From Agromyces kandeliae (GTDB lineage: Bacteria; Actinomycetota; Actinomycetes; Actinomycetales; Microbacteriaceae), in the NCBI RefSeq assembly GCF_009674665.1, contig NZ_WKJD01000016.1, positions 310,001 through 374,000 on the forward strand: DNA of 64,000 bases, in the 5' to 3' direction. Shown here piece by piece: positions 6,753 to 15,645 of this stretch (position 1 is the first letter of the stretch; every line of letters starts with the position of its first letter). Below the pieces are notes generated by a model that did no database searches, had not been told where the DNA came from, and saw only the letters and a program-made list of their open reading frames with translations. Both the position numbers and the translations under genes were made by a program.

Positions 6753-8872
6753 GCCGTCGTTCCCGTCGCTGCCACCGCGTCGGCCGCCGCACTCGACGCG
6801 GCGGTGACCACCACGACCTCGTCGCGGCCGATCGTGAGTTCGCCGCCGTCCAGCGGCACCGGTGCACGTCCCATCCGGTGCACAGTCAGGGCCTCGCCCC
6901 GGTCGGCACGGCGCCCGATCCGCACCGTGCGCGGCTCGAGCTCGAAGTGGTTCAGCACGAGCGCCTCGCCTCGGCCGTCCCAGGAGCGGTGGGCCGAGGC
7001 GAGGACGTCCGGCCCGTCGACGGCCCAGTCCCATGGGTCGACGAGCGAGCTCTCCCAGATCCAGCCGCGGAGACCGCGACGGAACTCGAGGGCGCGCCTG
7101 ACATAGTCCGACGTCAGCGGGACGTCGGTGGCGGACCCGTGCATCCAGGCGGGTTCGAGCGAGATGATGTGCCCGAACCGCAACGAGTTGTTCACGAGCC
7201 CGTAGTCGTGCGGCCCGGTGACGGCGCACGTCTGCCGGTGCTCGGGGAACGCCGCCGCGAACGTGGGGAAGTGCGTCGCCGAGAAGTACCTGGCGTACGA
7301 GGCGTTGGCGAACCGCGGCGTCCGGTCCCAGTGCGACTCCGCGGCGAGGCAGAAGTCGTCGCGCTCGCGGCGCCCCTCGGCGAGCAGCTCCGCCATCGCC
7401 GCCTGCAGGCCGGTGCCGAGCGTGGTGGCGATCGTGCCGGGGGCGTCCGGGTTGTAGTCCATCCCGAAGAACCCGCCGCCGAGCACCTTGTCGAGCTGGA
7501 TGCCGGCCGCGTGCCGGTCGAGGATCCCGCGCATCTGGTCCATCCACCGGGCCCGGAACGCGTCGTGCGCGGGGTTCATCCACGCCATCCGGTACCCGGA
7601 GAGCTGCTCGACGCCGGTCGTGGTGTTGTAGTCCCATCCGACGGTGTCGTAGTGGTTGCCGTGCGGGTCGGTGATCGCGTATCGGCGCAGTTCGCCCCAG
7701 GCATCCGTCTCGATGTTCGCGACCTGCAGGTTGCCGAAGACGAGCACCTTGACGCCGAGCTCCTCGCAGGCGCGTAGCGCCGCGGTGAACTCCTCGCTGG
7801 TGCCGAGCCGCGGATCGGACGAGTAGTCGGGATAGTTGCGGTCGAGGCCGCCCCGGTGCCATCCGCAGATCTGGATGACGTTGATGCCCGCGCTCCTGGC
7901 TTCCTCGGCGAGGCGTGGCAGGTCGGAGTAGCGGAAGCCGATCTCGCCGTCGGGGTAGCTGATGATCGTGGACTGCCAGGCGTCCTCCTCCGCGAGCCAG
8001 CTGCGCGGCGACACCTCGAAGTGCTCGTCCCACCACCGCCGGAAGATGCGCGCGCCCTGCCACCACGTGCCCTGGTGGAAGCGGAGGGCGACCGGGGCCG
8101 AACTCCACTCGCCGCCCGTCTCCAGGAAGGGGAACGACGACCACGCCGCCATGAGCCCGAGCGGCGTGTCGTCGCCGAGCACCTCGGGATCGGGCCAGAC
8201 CTGGAGGTCGCCCCGGTACACGGGCCCGGGGAAGAGCTGGAGCTGGAACACGGCGTGGGCGCCATCCGGATCGTGGATGCCGACGTAGAGGCCGCGCCGG
8301 TCCTCCTCCGAGTACAGGTCGACCCACGGCATGCCGGACTTCGTGTGGTATGGCAGCACCCAGACCGGGTTGCGGGGGCCGAGGTAGGTCCCGGGGAACT
8401 GGGAGAAGACCTCGAACTCGTCCCCCGCACCCAGGGGTCCGGGATGGTGCAGCCGCCACTCGTGCTCGCCGGGCCGGCCGAGCCCGCCGAGGGCCGGGGA
8501 CACGACCTCCTCGACCTGGAACGGGCTGCCGTTGCGGACGGTGGTGACGACGTCGACCCCGCCGCCTGCCAGCCGCCAGCGCTGGGTGACGTCGATGTGG
8601 AGGTCGCCGGCGACCTCGCTTCGGACGCCGCGCCACGTCAATCGGACCTCGTCGGCGCCGACGTCGACGGATGAGAGCCGCTGCCCGCTGCCGCGCACGT
8701 AGTGATGCCGGAGGTCGGGCATCGGCACGAGCAGCCGCCAGTTCTCCGCGAGCCTCGGCTCGGCGACGAGCGAGGTCCGCGCGATCGGGTCCTCGAGGGT
8801 GAGCAGGGCGCCCGTGGCGCCGTCGAACGCCAGTGCGACGTGCGCGTCGCCGAGGCGGATCGGTTCGGTCAT
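6749..8872 (-). CDS. DUF6259-type putative glycoside hydrolase
   Basis: A 707-residue cytoplasmic protein without a signal peptide. The N-terminal ~270 residues look like an all-beta supersandwich domain. The middle (about 290-560) resembles a TIM barrel with aromatic- and Asp-rich loops, such as ICGWHRGGLDRNYPDY, VGWDYNTTTG, IQLDKVLGGGFFGMDYNP and CLAAESHWDR. The C-terminus is a short beta domain. This matches DUF6259 proteins, which are distantly related to clan GH-D (GH36-like) hydrolases. The Asp in IQLDKV and the Glu in AAESHW are candidate catalytic residues, by inference. It probably trims an imported oligosaccharide or glycoside for the enzymes downstream. Confidence 0.7.
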   Translation of the reverse strand: MTEPIRLGDAHVALAFDGATGALLTLEDPIARTSLVAEPRLAENWRLLVPMPDLRHHYVRGSGQRLSSVDVGADEVRLTWRGVRSEVAGDLHIDVTQRWRLAGGGVDVVTTVRNGSPFQVEEVVSPALGGLGRPGEHEWRLHHPGPLGAGDEFEVFSQFPGTYLGPRNPVWVLPYHTKSGMPWVDLYSEEDRRGLYVGIHDPDGAHAVFQLQLFPGPVYRGDLQVWPDPEVLGDDTPLGLMAAWSSFPFLETGGEWSSAPVALRFHQGTWWQGARIFRRWWDEHFEVSPRSWLAEEDAWQSTIISYPDGEIGFRYSDLPRLAEEARSAGINVIQICGWHRGGLDRNYPDYSSDPRLGTSEEFTAALRACEELGVKVLVFGNLQVANIETDAWGELRRYAITDPHGNHYDTVGWDYNTTTGVEQLSGYRMAWMNPAHDAFRARWMDQMRGILDRHAAGIQLDKVLGGGFFGMDYNPDAPGTIATTLGTGLQAAMAELLAEGRRERDDFCLAAESHWDRTPRFANASYARYFSATHFPTFAAAFPEHRQTCAVTGPHDYGLVNNSLRFGHIISLEPAWMHGSATDVPLTSDYVRRALEFRRGLRGWIWESSLVDPWDWAVDGPDVLASAHRSWDGRGEALVLNHFELEPRTVRIGRRADRGEALTVHRMGRAPVPLDGGELTIGRDEVVVVTAASSAAADAVAATGTTA

Positions 8873-10059
8873 GGCAGTGCGACTCCCTCGTACCGTCGGC
8901 CGGTCGCGGCGCGGTCCTCGAATCGCGCTCGCGCCTCGGGGTCGATGCGCGTGGACGCGCCCGGTGTGGTCGGGAGCCGGAGCGTGCCCCGGTGCACGTC
9001 GATGCGCTCGGCGAACAGCTCGAGGCCCCACGGGAGGTACTCGATCATCGCCTCGCGCGCCGATCCCACGCCCGCGACCAGGTGCTGGTGGACCTGCATC
9101 ATGTCGCCGGCGTGCGGGACGACCCAACGCGACGCCTCCTGGGCGGCGTGGGCCACGCGGAGCCACTCGGTGATCCCGGCGACGCGGGTCACGTCGACCT
9201 GGACCACGTCGACCGCGTCGGCGTCGAGGAACGTCGCGAAGCTCTCGGCCGAGTAGACGCTCTCGCCCAGCGCGATCGGCAGGGCGCCGTCGCGCGCGAG
9301 CCGGGCGTGGCCCTGCACGTCGTCGGGGTGGAGCGGCTCCTCGAGCCAGCCGATCCCGAGGTCCGCGAGCGGGCGGAGGGCGCGCAGCGCGGTCACCCGG
9401 TCCCACCGCTGGTTCACGTCGACCATGAGCTCGACGTGGGCGGGGAGGGCCTCGCGGACGGCCGTGACCCGCGCGAGATCTGCGCGCAACGAGGGTCCGC
9501 CGACCTTCATCTTCACCTTCGACCAGCCGGCCTCGACCATGCCCTGCATGTCGTCGATGAGCTCCTCGACGGTGAAGTTCAGCCAGCCCCCGTCGGTGTT
9601 GTAGGTCTCGAGCTCCGCATGGCGCCCGCCCAGCAGCTGCCAGAGCGGCATGCCGGCACGCTGCGCCGCCAGGTCCCACAGTGCGATGTCGACCATCGAC
9701 TGCGCCATGTGCGCGACCCCGGCGCGGCCGACCCAGTGCAGGGGCGACCAGTACGCGTCCTGCCAGATCGCGCCGATCATGGCGGCGTCCGCGCCCTGGA
9801 GCCGGGGGGCGAGGTACTCGTGGATCGCCCGCAGCACGAGGTCGTCGCCCGTCCAGAGACCCGAGTAGCCGGTGCCGACGAGTCCGTCGGCGGTCGTGAT
9901 CTCGACCACTGGGACCACCCAGTGCGTGCGGTCGTAGATCGAGTCGGAGAGCGGGCGTCGCAGCGGCGGACGCAGCACGTACGTCTCGATCCGCTCGATG
10001 CGGCTGGCGGGGTCGGTCGAGACCGGCGTCGACGCGGTCTCGAGTTCGTCGGCGATCAT
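8869..10059 (-). CDS. Enolase-superfamily sugar-acid dehydratase (mandelate racemase/muconate lactonizing subgroup)
   Basis: The 396 residues contain the N-terminal capping domain and a modified TIM barrel. Metal ligands are Asp214 (VDVN), Glu240 (WLEEP) and Glu266 (ALGES). Catalytic bases are the KxK pair Lys183/Lys185 (KVKMKVG) and the Asp289/His316 dyad (VDVTR and VVPHAG). That pattern belongs to acid-sugar dehydratases such as those for rhamnonate, fuconate, galactarate or talarate, which remove water to give a 2-keto-3-deoxy acid. The nearby rhamnosidase makes L-rhamnonate a reasonable guess, but the specificity loop cannot be read reliably. Starts at ATG 10059 with four-base overlaps on both sides. 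Confidence 0.85.
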   Translation of the reverse strand: MIADELETASTPVSTDPASRIERIETYVLRPPLRRPLSDSIYDRTHWVVPVVEITTADGLVGTGYSGLWTGDDLVLRAIHEYLAPRLQGADAAMIGAIWQDAYWSPLHWVGRAGVAHMAQSMVDIALWDLAAQRAGMPLWQLLGGRHAELETYNTDGGWLNFTVEELIDDMQGMVEAGWSKVKMKVGGPSLRADLARVTAVREALPAHVELMVDVNQRWDRVTALRALRPLADLGIGWLEEPLHPDDVQGHARLARDGALPIALGESVYSAESFATFLDADAVDVVQVDVTRVAGITEWLRVAHAAQEASRWVVPHAGDMMQVHQHLVAGVGSAREAMIEYLPWGLELFAERIDVHRGTLRLPTTPGASTRIDPEARARFEDRAATGRRYEGVALP

Positions 10060-10817
10060 GCGCCGGCCGCCCCGTAGACGATGAGCTGCACGATCTCCTC
10101 GACGGTGCTCTCGCTCCTCCGTCGCACGCCGGCGAGGCGTCCGAGGTGGAGCACGGCGAAGCGGTCCGCGAAGTCCCACACCTGCTGCAGGTTGTGGCTG
10201 ATGATGATGACGGCGCATCCGCTGTCGCGGAGCTCGTGCGCGAGCGCCATCACCTTCGCCGACTCGCTCACGCCGAGGGCCGCGGTGGGCTCGTCCATGA
10301 TGATGAGCTCGGCGCCCGAGACCACGGTGCGCGCCACGGCGACGGCCTGGCGCTGGCCGCCCGACATCACGCCGACCGGAACCCCGCTGGCTGGAAGGTG
10401 GCCGAGCTTCAACTGCTCGAGCACCCGTCGACTCTCGGCCACGTTGCGCTTGACGTCGATGAACGGGCCCCGGGTGTACTCGCGCCCGAGGAAGAGGTTC
10501 GCCGCGACGTCCCTCGTGTCCACGAGCGCGAGGTCCTGGTACACCGTCGCGATGCCGGCCGCCTTCGCGTCGGCGGGCGACTGGAAGCGCTGCGGGACGC
10601 CGCGCATCCGGATCTCGCCCGAGTCGGTGGCGTAGAGGCCGCTGAGGATCTTGATCAGCGTGGACTTGCCGGCGCCATTGTCGCCGAGCAGTGCGAGCAC
10701 CTCGCCCGGGGCGATGTCGAGGCTCACGTCGGTGAGCGCCTGGATGTGCCCGAAGGCCTTCGAGATGCCGCGCACCGAGAGGAGCGACTCGAGGGCGGGT
10801 GCCTGGTCGGTGGTCAT
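10056..10817 (-). CDS. Sugar ABC transporter ATP-binding protein (single-domain, ribose/fructose type)
   Basis: A 253-residue ATPase with Walker A GDNGAGKST (45-53), signature MSGGQRQ, Walker B LIIMDEPTAALG and switch His in IIISHN. It has only one nucleotide-binding domain, like FrcA, rather than the tandem form of RbsA/XylG, so it should act as a homodimer on the cytoplasmic side of the permease encoded next. It overlaps its neighbours on both sides by four bases. The substrate is likely a monosaccharide or small glycoside, from family and context. Confidence 0.92.
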   Translation of the reverse strand: MTTDQAPALESLLSVRGISKAFGHIQALTDVSLDIAPGEVLALLGDNGAGKSTLIKILSGLYATDSGEIRMRGVPQRFQSPADAKAAGIATVYQDLALVDTRDVAANLFLGREYTRGPFIDVKRNVAESRRVLEQLKLGHLPASGVPVGVMSGGQRQAVAVARTVVSGAELIIMDEPTAALGVSESAKVMALAHELRDSGCAVIIISHNLQQVWDFADRFAVLHLGRLAGVRRRSESTVEEIVQLIVYGAAGA

Positions 10818-11815
10818 CGTGAACGCCTCTTCCGTCGGATCGCCTCCATGACGACGGCGAGCACGAGCACGGCGCCGTTCAGGAGCTGCTGGTAGTAGGA
10901 CTGCACGCCGAGGAGCACGAGGCCGTTGGCGAGCACGCCGATGATCAGGACACCGATGAGGGTGCGCTGCACGGAGCCCGTGCCTCCGCCGAGGCCGATG
11001 CCGCTCAGCAGCACGGCCCCGAGGACCGTGAACATGTCGGCGGCACCGTAGCTCGGGTCGCCCGCGCCGGTCCGGCCGAGCACGATCACCCCGGCGAGCA
11101 CGGCGAGGCCCGAGCTGATCAGCAGCACCGTGAAGTAGATGCGCTTGACCGGGATGCCCGCACGGAGCGCCGCCGAGCTGTTGCCGCCCACGGCGTAGAT
11201 GTGGGCGCCGAGCTTGGTCTTCGACAGGAGGATCCAGCCGGCGACGTAGACGGCGATGGCGATGAGCATCGGCACGGGCAGGCCGAGGATCCGGGCGTTG
11301 ACCCAACTGAACACGGTCGGGTCCGGGAGGGGGACGACCTGGCCGCTCGCGACCAGGTAGGCCCCTCCCGTGACCGCCGTGCCGACGGCGAGGGTGCTGA
11401 TGATGCTGGAGATGTTGAGGTGCACGATCAGCACACCGTTCAGCACGCCGACGAGGAGACCCGCCACCACCGCAGCCAGCACGGCGACCGCGACCGGCAC
11501 GCCGGCACTGGTCAGAACGGCGATCAGCACCGCGGTGATCGCGATGACCGACCCGAACGAGATGTCGAGTTGGCCCGCGATGAGGGCGATCGTGACGCCC
11601 GCGGCCAGGATCCCGGTCTGCGCCACCGCCTGTCCGATGTTCAGCAGGTTGCCGACCGTGAGGAAGTACGGCGACGCGACGCTGAACACGAGGACGAGGG
11701 CGGCGAGGGCGATGTAGATCCCGACATCGAGGATCCGGTCGACCGGGTCGGCCTTCGGCTTCGGCGGCGGCGAGGCCGGCGGGGTGCCGGGCTGGGCGAC
11801 GATGGTGGCGGTCAT
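10814..11815 (-). CDS. Sugar ABC transporter permease (RbsC-like)
   Basis: A 333-residue inner-membrane protein with about ten hydrophobic helices starting near residue 30. It carries the BPD_transp_2 signature GNLLNIGQAVAQTGILAAG, LIAGQLDISFGSV, NSSAALRAGIPV (the cytoplasmic coupling region) and LGAVLLSGIGLGGGTGSV. This is the ribose/xylose/autoinducer-2 permease family. The N-terminal ~22 residues are Pro/Lys-rich and cytosolic. Its stop is one base from the binding-protein gene upstream, and its end overlaps the ATPase gene. The two copies in the transporter are presumably identical. Confidence 0.93.
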   Translation of the reverse strand: MTATIVAQPGTPPASPPPKPKADPVDRILDVGIYIALAALVLVFSVASPYFLTVGNLLNIGQAVAQTGILAAGVTIALIAGQLDISFGSVIAITAVLIAVLTSAGVPVAVAVLAAVVAGLLVGVLNGVLIVHLNISSIISTLAVGTAVTGGAYLVASGQVVPLPDPTVFSWVNARILGLPVPMLIAIAVYVAGWILLSKTKLGAHIYAVGGNSSAALRAGIPVKRIYFTVLLISSGLAVLAGVIVLGRTGAGDPSYGAADMFTVLGAVLLSGIGLGGGTGSVQRTLIGVLIIGVLANGLVLLGVQSYYQQLLNGAVLVLAVVMEAIRRKRRSR

Positions 11816-11816
11816 C

Positions 11817-12896
11817 TCAGTCCTCCGGGTAGAGCTCGTCGACGTTGTCGCGAGTGATGACGCGTTCGGGCGCCGGGATCACGAATTCCTCGTCGAGCGC
11901 AAGCGCGAGGGCGGCCTCCACCCAGCGCCATCCGGCGCCCCACGGGTTCAGGTCGACCTCGCCCAGGATGATGCCGTCGTCGCTCTTGAACGCCGCGCGA
12001 CCCACCTCGTCGGCGCCGATCGTGACGATGCGGACGTCGTCCTGACGACCGGCGGCCTGGACGGCCTGCAAGGCGCCGACGCCGGCCTGGTCGTTCATCG
12101 CGACGACGGCGATCGCCTGCTCGGGGTGCGCGGTGAGGAAGTCGGCCATGACCCGCACGCCGTCGGCCACGGTCGCGGACTTGCCGAGGTCGGGGAATTC
12201 CGCGGAGTCGGGCTCGACGCCGCCGGCCTCGAAGCCCTCGAGTCCGCTCTCGACCCGTTCCATCGTGGTGGGGATCGCGGCCTGGCCGAGGCCGACGAAG
12301 ACGACCTCCTGGTCGGCCCACTCGTCGTCGACGAGCGGCGCGACGCCTTCGGCGAGGACGGACCCGGCGAGCATGCCGGTCTCGCGCTCCGGGGTGCCGA
12401 TGAAGCCATCGGCACCCTCGATGGGGATGCCGCTCGCGAGGAGCTTCACCCCGTCGGCGCGCGTGCGGTCGACGAGTCCGGCACCGGACGGCGTCAGGAT
12501 CCCGACCACCTCGGGCTGGAAGACGGAGATCGTGTCGTACTTGTTGACCGCGTCGGCGAAGTTGAAGTTGCCGAGGTCTGCCTCGTGGATGTCGACGCCG
12601 TAGAACTCGGCGGCGGCCTTGTACCCGTCGCTCATCGACTTGAAGAACGGCGTTCCGAGCGATGGGTTGATGTACGCCAGGTTGAGGTCCTCGGGCAGGG
12701 ACTTCGGGACCGAGAACACGGAGGTCACGTCGTGGATGCCGGTGGCGGTCGTGACGTCGTCCTGGGTGTACCGGTCACCGGAACCGCCCGCTGCGGGGGG
12801 TTCGGCAGAGCTGTTCGCGGCGGTCGCGCATCCGGCCAGCAGCAGCACCGTCGCTGAGACGGCCAGTGCGGACGACAGCCCGGAGAAGTGCTTCAT
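11817..12896 (-). CDS. Sugar ABC transporter substrate-binding lipoprotein
   Basis: A 359-residue exported protein. A signal peptide ends in the lipobox LLAGC with Cys23 as the lipidation site, followed by a Ser/Ala/Gly linker. The remainder is a periplasmic-binding-protein type 1 fold of the ribose-binding (RbsB) class, with NPSLGTPFFKSMSDGYKAAA near the N-terminus and VAMNDQAGVGALQAV in the second lobe. First gene of the ten-gene operon. It has an AGGAGG ribosome site and lies about 40 bp from a predicted promoter with a regulator palindrome. It captures the sugar outside the cell for the permease and ATPase encoded next. Confidence 0.92.
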   Translation of the reverse strand: MKHFSGLSSALAVSATVLLLAGCATAANSSAEPPAAGGSGDRYTQDDVTTATGIHDVTSVFSVPKSLPEDLNLAYINPSLGTPFFKSMSDGYKAAAEFYGVDIHEADLGNFNFADAVNKYDTISVFQPEVVGILTPSGAGLVDRTRADGVKLLASGIPIEGADGFIGTPERETGMLAGSVLAEGVAPLVDDEWADQEVVFVGLGQAAIPTTMERVESGLEGFEAGGVEPDSAEFPDLGKSATVADGVRVMADFLTAHPEQAIAVVAMNDQAGVGALQAVQAAGRQDDVRIVTIGADEVGRAAFKSDDGIILGEVDLNPWGAGWRWVEAALALALDEEFVIPAPERVITRDNVDELYPED

Positions 12897-12935
12897 CGTT
12901 GAGCCTCCTGGTGAGGGGGAGTCGGGGTACTAGAA

Positions 12936-12965
12936 GGAATATCATGCATGATCTGACGTAGTCAA
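12936..12965 (-). promoter_or_regulatory. Promoter of the ten-gene sugar-acid operon
   Basis: Reading the minus strand, TTGACT at 12965-12960 is followed after 18 bp by TATTCC at 12941-12936. The palindrome ATCATGCATGAT (12941-12952) lies within the spacer and touches the -10, so a bound repressor would block RNA polymerase. Confidence 0.6.
12941..12952. promoter_or_regulatory. Predicted GntR operator 1 (ATCATGCATGAT)
   Basis: A perfect 12-bp palindrome lies in the spacer of the operon promoter. Nine of its bases, ATGCATGAT, recur at 13007-13015. FadR-type GntR repressors bind dyads of this size, and the adjacent GntR gene is the obvious candidate. Binding is inferred. Confidence 0.6.
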
Positions 12966-13006
12966 TAGCCAATTTCGGCCTAATCGTTGTAATTTCACCC
13001 AAGAAG

Positions 13007-13015
13007 ATGCATGAT
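13007..13015. promoter_or_regulatory. Predicted GntR operator 2, at the GntR gene start
   Basis: ATGCATGAT is shared with the palindrome 66 bp away. It overlaps the first candidate ATG of the GntR gene, which fits autoregulation and favours the later ATG at 13023 as the translation start. Confidence 0.5.
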
Positions 13016-13742
13016 CAGTCTCATGAGCACCCTCACCACGGGCCGCCCCTCCCGACCGTCCCGCGTGGACGAAGCGTTCGACTTCATCGCCGAGCGGATC
13101 TTCGCGCAGGACGTCCGACCGGGCGACTTCCTGCGCATCGACGCCATAGCCGGCGAGCTCGACATGAGTATCACGCCGGTGCGCGAGGCGCTGAACCGCA
13201 TCGCGGCGGTGGGGCTCGCGCAGGCGGACGCGAACCGCGGCTACCGGGTCGCCCCCCTGCTCGACACCTCGGCATTCCACCGACTCTTCTCGGCCCGGCA
13301 CGCGATCGAGATGGCGGCGGCTCGAGGAACCGACGACCAGCCGAACCGGTGGGTGCGCGACCTCGACCGGGCCGACGTCGATCGGCTGGGCGAACTCGTA
13401 GACCGCATGGGCACCATCGAGCACGACAGCTCGTACCAGCAGTACTCCGAGTACAGCCGACTCGACGGGCTCCTGCACCGCGAGTTCATGCGGCTCTCCG
13501 GCAACGAGTTCCTGCTCACGGCATGGCAGAGCCTGCACTTCCACATGCACGTCAGCCGCCTCTACACGGGCGTCGGCGTGATCGACTTCGACGAGGCGCA
13601 GGCCGAGCACCACGCACTCGTCGATGCGCTGCGCGAGCGGGACGGCGAGCTGTTCGTCTTCCTCTGCGACAAGCACATCCGCCGTGCCGAGCAACGCCTC
13701 TCGCACCTGCTTCCCAGCCTTCGGGACTCCGCAGCGGAGTGA
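13011..13742 (+). CDS. GntR-family transcriptional regulator (FadR/FCD type)
   Basis: A 243-residue regulator. The winged helix at about residues 16-85 contains AGELDMSITPVREALNRIAA and ends with the wing residues NRGYRVAP. An all-helical FCD ligand domain follows, with LDGLLHREFM and AEHHALVDAL contributing likely metal or ligand His residues. It is divergent from the sugar-acid operon, with shared palindromes between them, so it probably represses the operon until a sugar-acid intermediate binds. The start is uncertain: 13011 overlaps the palindrome, and ATG 13023 (MSTLTTGR) would shorten it by four residues. It is the first of four plus-strand genes. Confidence 0.88.
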   Translation: MISLMSTLTTGRPSRPSRVDEAFDFIAERIFAQDVRPGDFLRIDAIAGELDMSITPVREALNRIAAVGLAQADANRGYRVAPLLDTSAFHRLFSARHAIEMAAARGTDDQPNRWVRDLDRADVDRLGELVDRMGTIEHDSSYQQYSEYSRLDGLLHREFMRLSGNEFLLTAWQSLHFHMHVSRLYTGVGVIDFDEAQAEHHALVDALRERDGELFVFLCDKHIRRAEQRLSHLLPSLRDSAAE

Positions 13743-13795
13743 GGGCCGACGCGGGCGCCGAACCGGCGTCTGCGGCACATCGAAAGGAGATCCCG

Positions 13796-14650
13796 TTGCC
13801 CGGCGATTCGACGACGAACCTCGGCGCACTGTCCCGCCTGACCCCGGATCACGTCCTCGGGGCGGCCCGTCTCGTGCACCGTGGCCGGGTCTACGACCTC
13901 GGTCAGGAACTCAGCGAACGTGTGCCGCAGGGTGCGCCGGGCGCGTTCACTCCGTTCTCATTCACCTGGCGGACCACGCCCGAGGAGTGCGCCCGCGATG
14001 GGCACGCGCACGAGTTCGCCGCGGAGACCATCACCGGCGCGTTGCACGTGAGCACCCACATCGACGGCCTGGCGCACGTGTCGGCGGAGGGCCGGATCTT
14101 CGGCGGCGCCTCGGTGTCCGAGGTGCGTCGCGACCGTGGTTTCTCGAGCCACGGAATGGAGACGGTGCCCCCGATCATCGGTCGCGGTCTCCTACTCGAT
14201 GTCGCCGGAGTCCTCGGCATGGACGCCCTGCCCGACGGCTACGAGGTGACCGTCGACGACCTGCGGCGCACCCTCGACGCCGGAGGACTGACCATCCGCT
14301 CGGGCGATGTCGTCTGCGTCCGGACCGGCAAGTCGCGCGAGTACCTCGCCGACCCCGTCGCGTATCAGGCGGGCCAGCCGGGTGTCGGTCCGGATGCCGC
14401 GATCTGGCTCCACGAGCAGGGCATGGCCGTGCTCGGCACGGACACGACCGGGACCGAGCCCCTGCCGTTCCCGGACGAACGCCGCACCACCCACCGCGCG
14501 ATGCTCGTGGACCGGGGCGTGCACCTGATCGAGAACCTCGCCCTCGACGAGGCGGCGCGCGACGGCGTCACCGAGGGCATGCTCGTCTGCCTCCCACTGA
14601 AGATCAACGGCGCGACGGGCTCGTGGGTACGGCCGGTGCTGCTGTGCTGA
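13796..14650 (+). CDS. Cyclase / kynurenine-formamidase-like hydrolase
   Basis: A 284-residue protein of the cyclase family (PF04199), metal-dependent hydrolases that open cyclic or amide substrates. The metal-binding motif is HVSTHIDGLAH (His84, His88, Asp90, His94), with Ser where most members have Gly. TDTTGTEPLP near the C-terminal third is also typical. The TTG start at 13796 is chosen because a strong GAAAGGAG lies six bases before it and no ATG fits. It lies 53 bp after the GntR gene, and the next gene starts inside its last codons. In this setting it may open a lactone or act on a side product, but the substrate is unknown. Confidence 0.8.
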   Translation: MPGDSTTNLGALSRLTPDHVLGAARLVHRGRVYDLGQELSERVPQGAPGAFTPFSFTWRTTPEECARDGHAHEFAAETITGALHVSTHIDGLAHVSAEGRIFGGASVSEVRRDRGFSSHGMETVPPIIGRGLLLDVAGVLGMDALPDGYEVTVDDLRRTLDAGGLTIRSGDVVCVRTGKSREYLADPVAYQAGQPGVGPDAAIWLHEQGMAVLGTDTTGTEPLPFPDERRTTHRAMLVDRGVHLIENLALDEAARDGVTEGMLVCLPLKINGATGSWVRPVLLC

Positions 14651-15645
14651 GCGCGCCGACCTCCATCCGGATCGGCCTGATCGGCGCCGGCGCGGCGGGC
14701 CGACTCCACGCCGATGCCATCGCTGCTGTTCCCGGGCTCAGCCTGACCGCGGTCGCCGAATCGCGATCCGGACGTTCGGACGACTTGGCGCGCGCGCACG
14801 GGGCGACCGTCCGCACCGTCGACGAGCTCTTCGGCGCGAACGACGTCGACGCCGTCTTCATCGCCTCGCCGACGGCGAGCCACCTCCCGCTGGCCCACCG
14901 GGCGATCGCCGCCGGCCTGCACGTTTTCGTGGAGAAGCCAGTCGCCGAAAGCCCCGACGAGATCCGCGCGCTGGCCCGGGCCGCCGCCGGCGCCGGGGTC
15001 GTGATCGTGCCCGGCCACAACTACCTGCACCAGCCCGAGTGCTCCCGCCTCGTCCGCCAGGCCAGGGACGGCACCCTCGGACGCGTCAGGTCGCTCCACA
15101 TCTCCTACGCGATCCGGCACGAGGAGGAGCTCGCGAGCCACTACGACGGAGTGCTGCACGAGGTCATGGTGCACCACGCCTACCTCACGCTCGCGGCACT
15201 CGGCCGCCCCGATCGCGTCCACGGCGGCGTCTCGGCAGCGCACTGGGCGCGACTCGAGACCGACGACCAGGCGTGGATGGTGTGGGAGTACGACGACGGC
15301 GCGCTCGCGATGCTCTACGGCACGTTCGCGGTCGACGACCTCGGACCGGAGCCCGGGACCTTCGCCGTGAAGGCGCTCGGCACCGAGGGCACCGCCTCGT
15401 ACTCCTGGCGCAGCACGACTACCGTCGACCGCGGCGGCCCGTTCACGTTCGGGATCCCGCTCTACGAGGAGACCTACACGCATCAGGCGCGCGCATTCCG
15501 AGACGTGCTCCGCGGCGAGGCCGAACCGGCCTCGACGCTCGAGGACGCCGCCGTCGCCGCGGAGATCGTCGCATCGGTCGGCGCCGACGCCGACTCCTAC
15601 GCGACCGGGGAACGCCGTCGCACCACCAGAGAGGATCCAGCATGA
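14644..15645 (+). CDS. Gfo/Idh/MocA-family NAD(P)-dependent oxidoreductase
   Basis: A 333-residue dehydrogenase. The N-terminal Rossmann fold carries GLIGAGAAGRLHADAI and is followed by the family's EKPVAES motif with the conserved Lys. The C-terminal part is the substrate-binding sheet domain, with HEVMVHHAYLTL placing candidate catalytic His residues. These enzymes oxidise or reduce sugars, inositols or sugar acids. The GTG start at 14644 overlaps the cyclase stop. ATG 15642 of the next gene overlaps this gene's stop by four bases, so the three are translationally coupled. Confidence 0.87.
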   Translation: MLSAPTSIRIGLIGAGAAGRLHADAIAAVPGLSLTAVAESRSGRSDDLARAHGATVRTVDELFGANDVDAVFIASPTASHLPLAHRAIAAGLHVFVEKPVAESPDEIRALARAAAGAGVVIVPGHNYLHQPECSRLVRQARDGTLGRVRSLHISYAIRHEEELASHYDGVLHEVMVHHAYLTLAALGRPDRVHGGVSAAHWARLETDDQAWMVWEYDDGALAMLYGTFAVDDLGPEPGTFAVKALGTEGTASYSWRSTTTVDRGGPFTFGIPLYEETYTHQARAFRDVLRGEAEPASTLEDAAVAAEIVASVGADADSYATGERRRTTREDPA

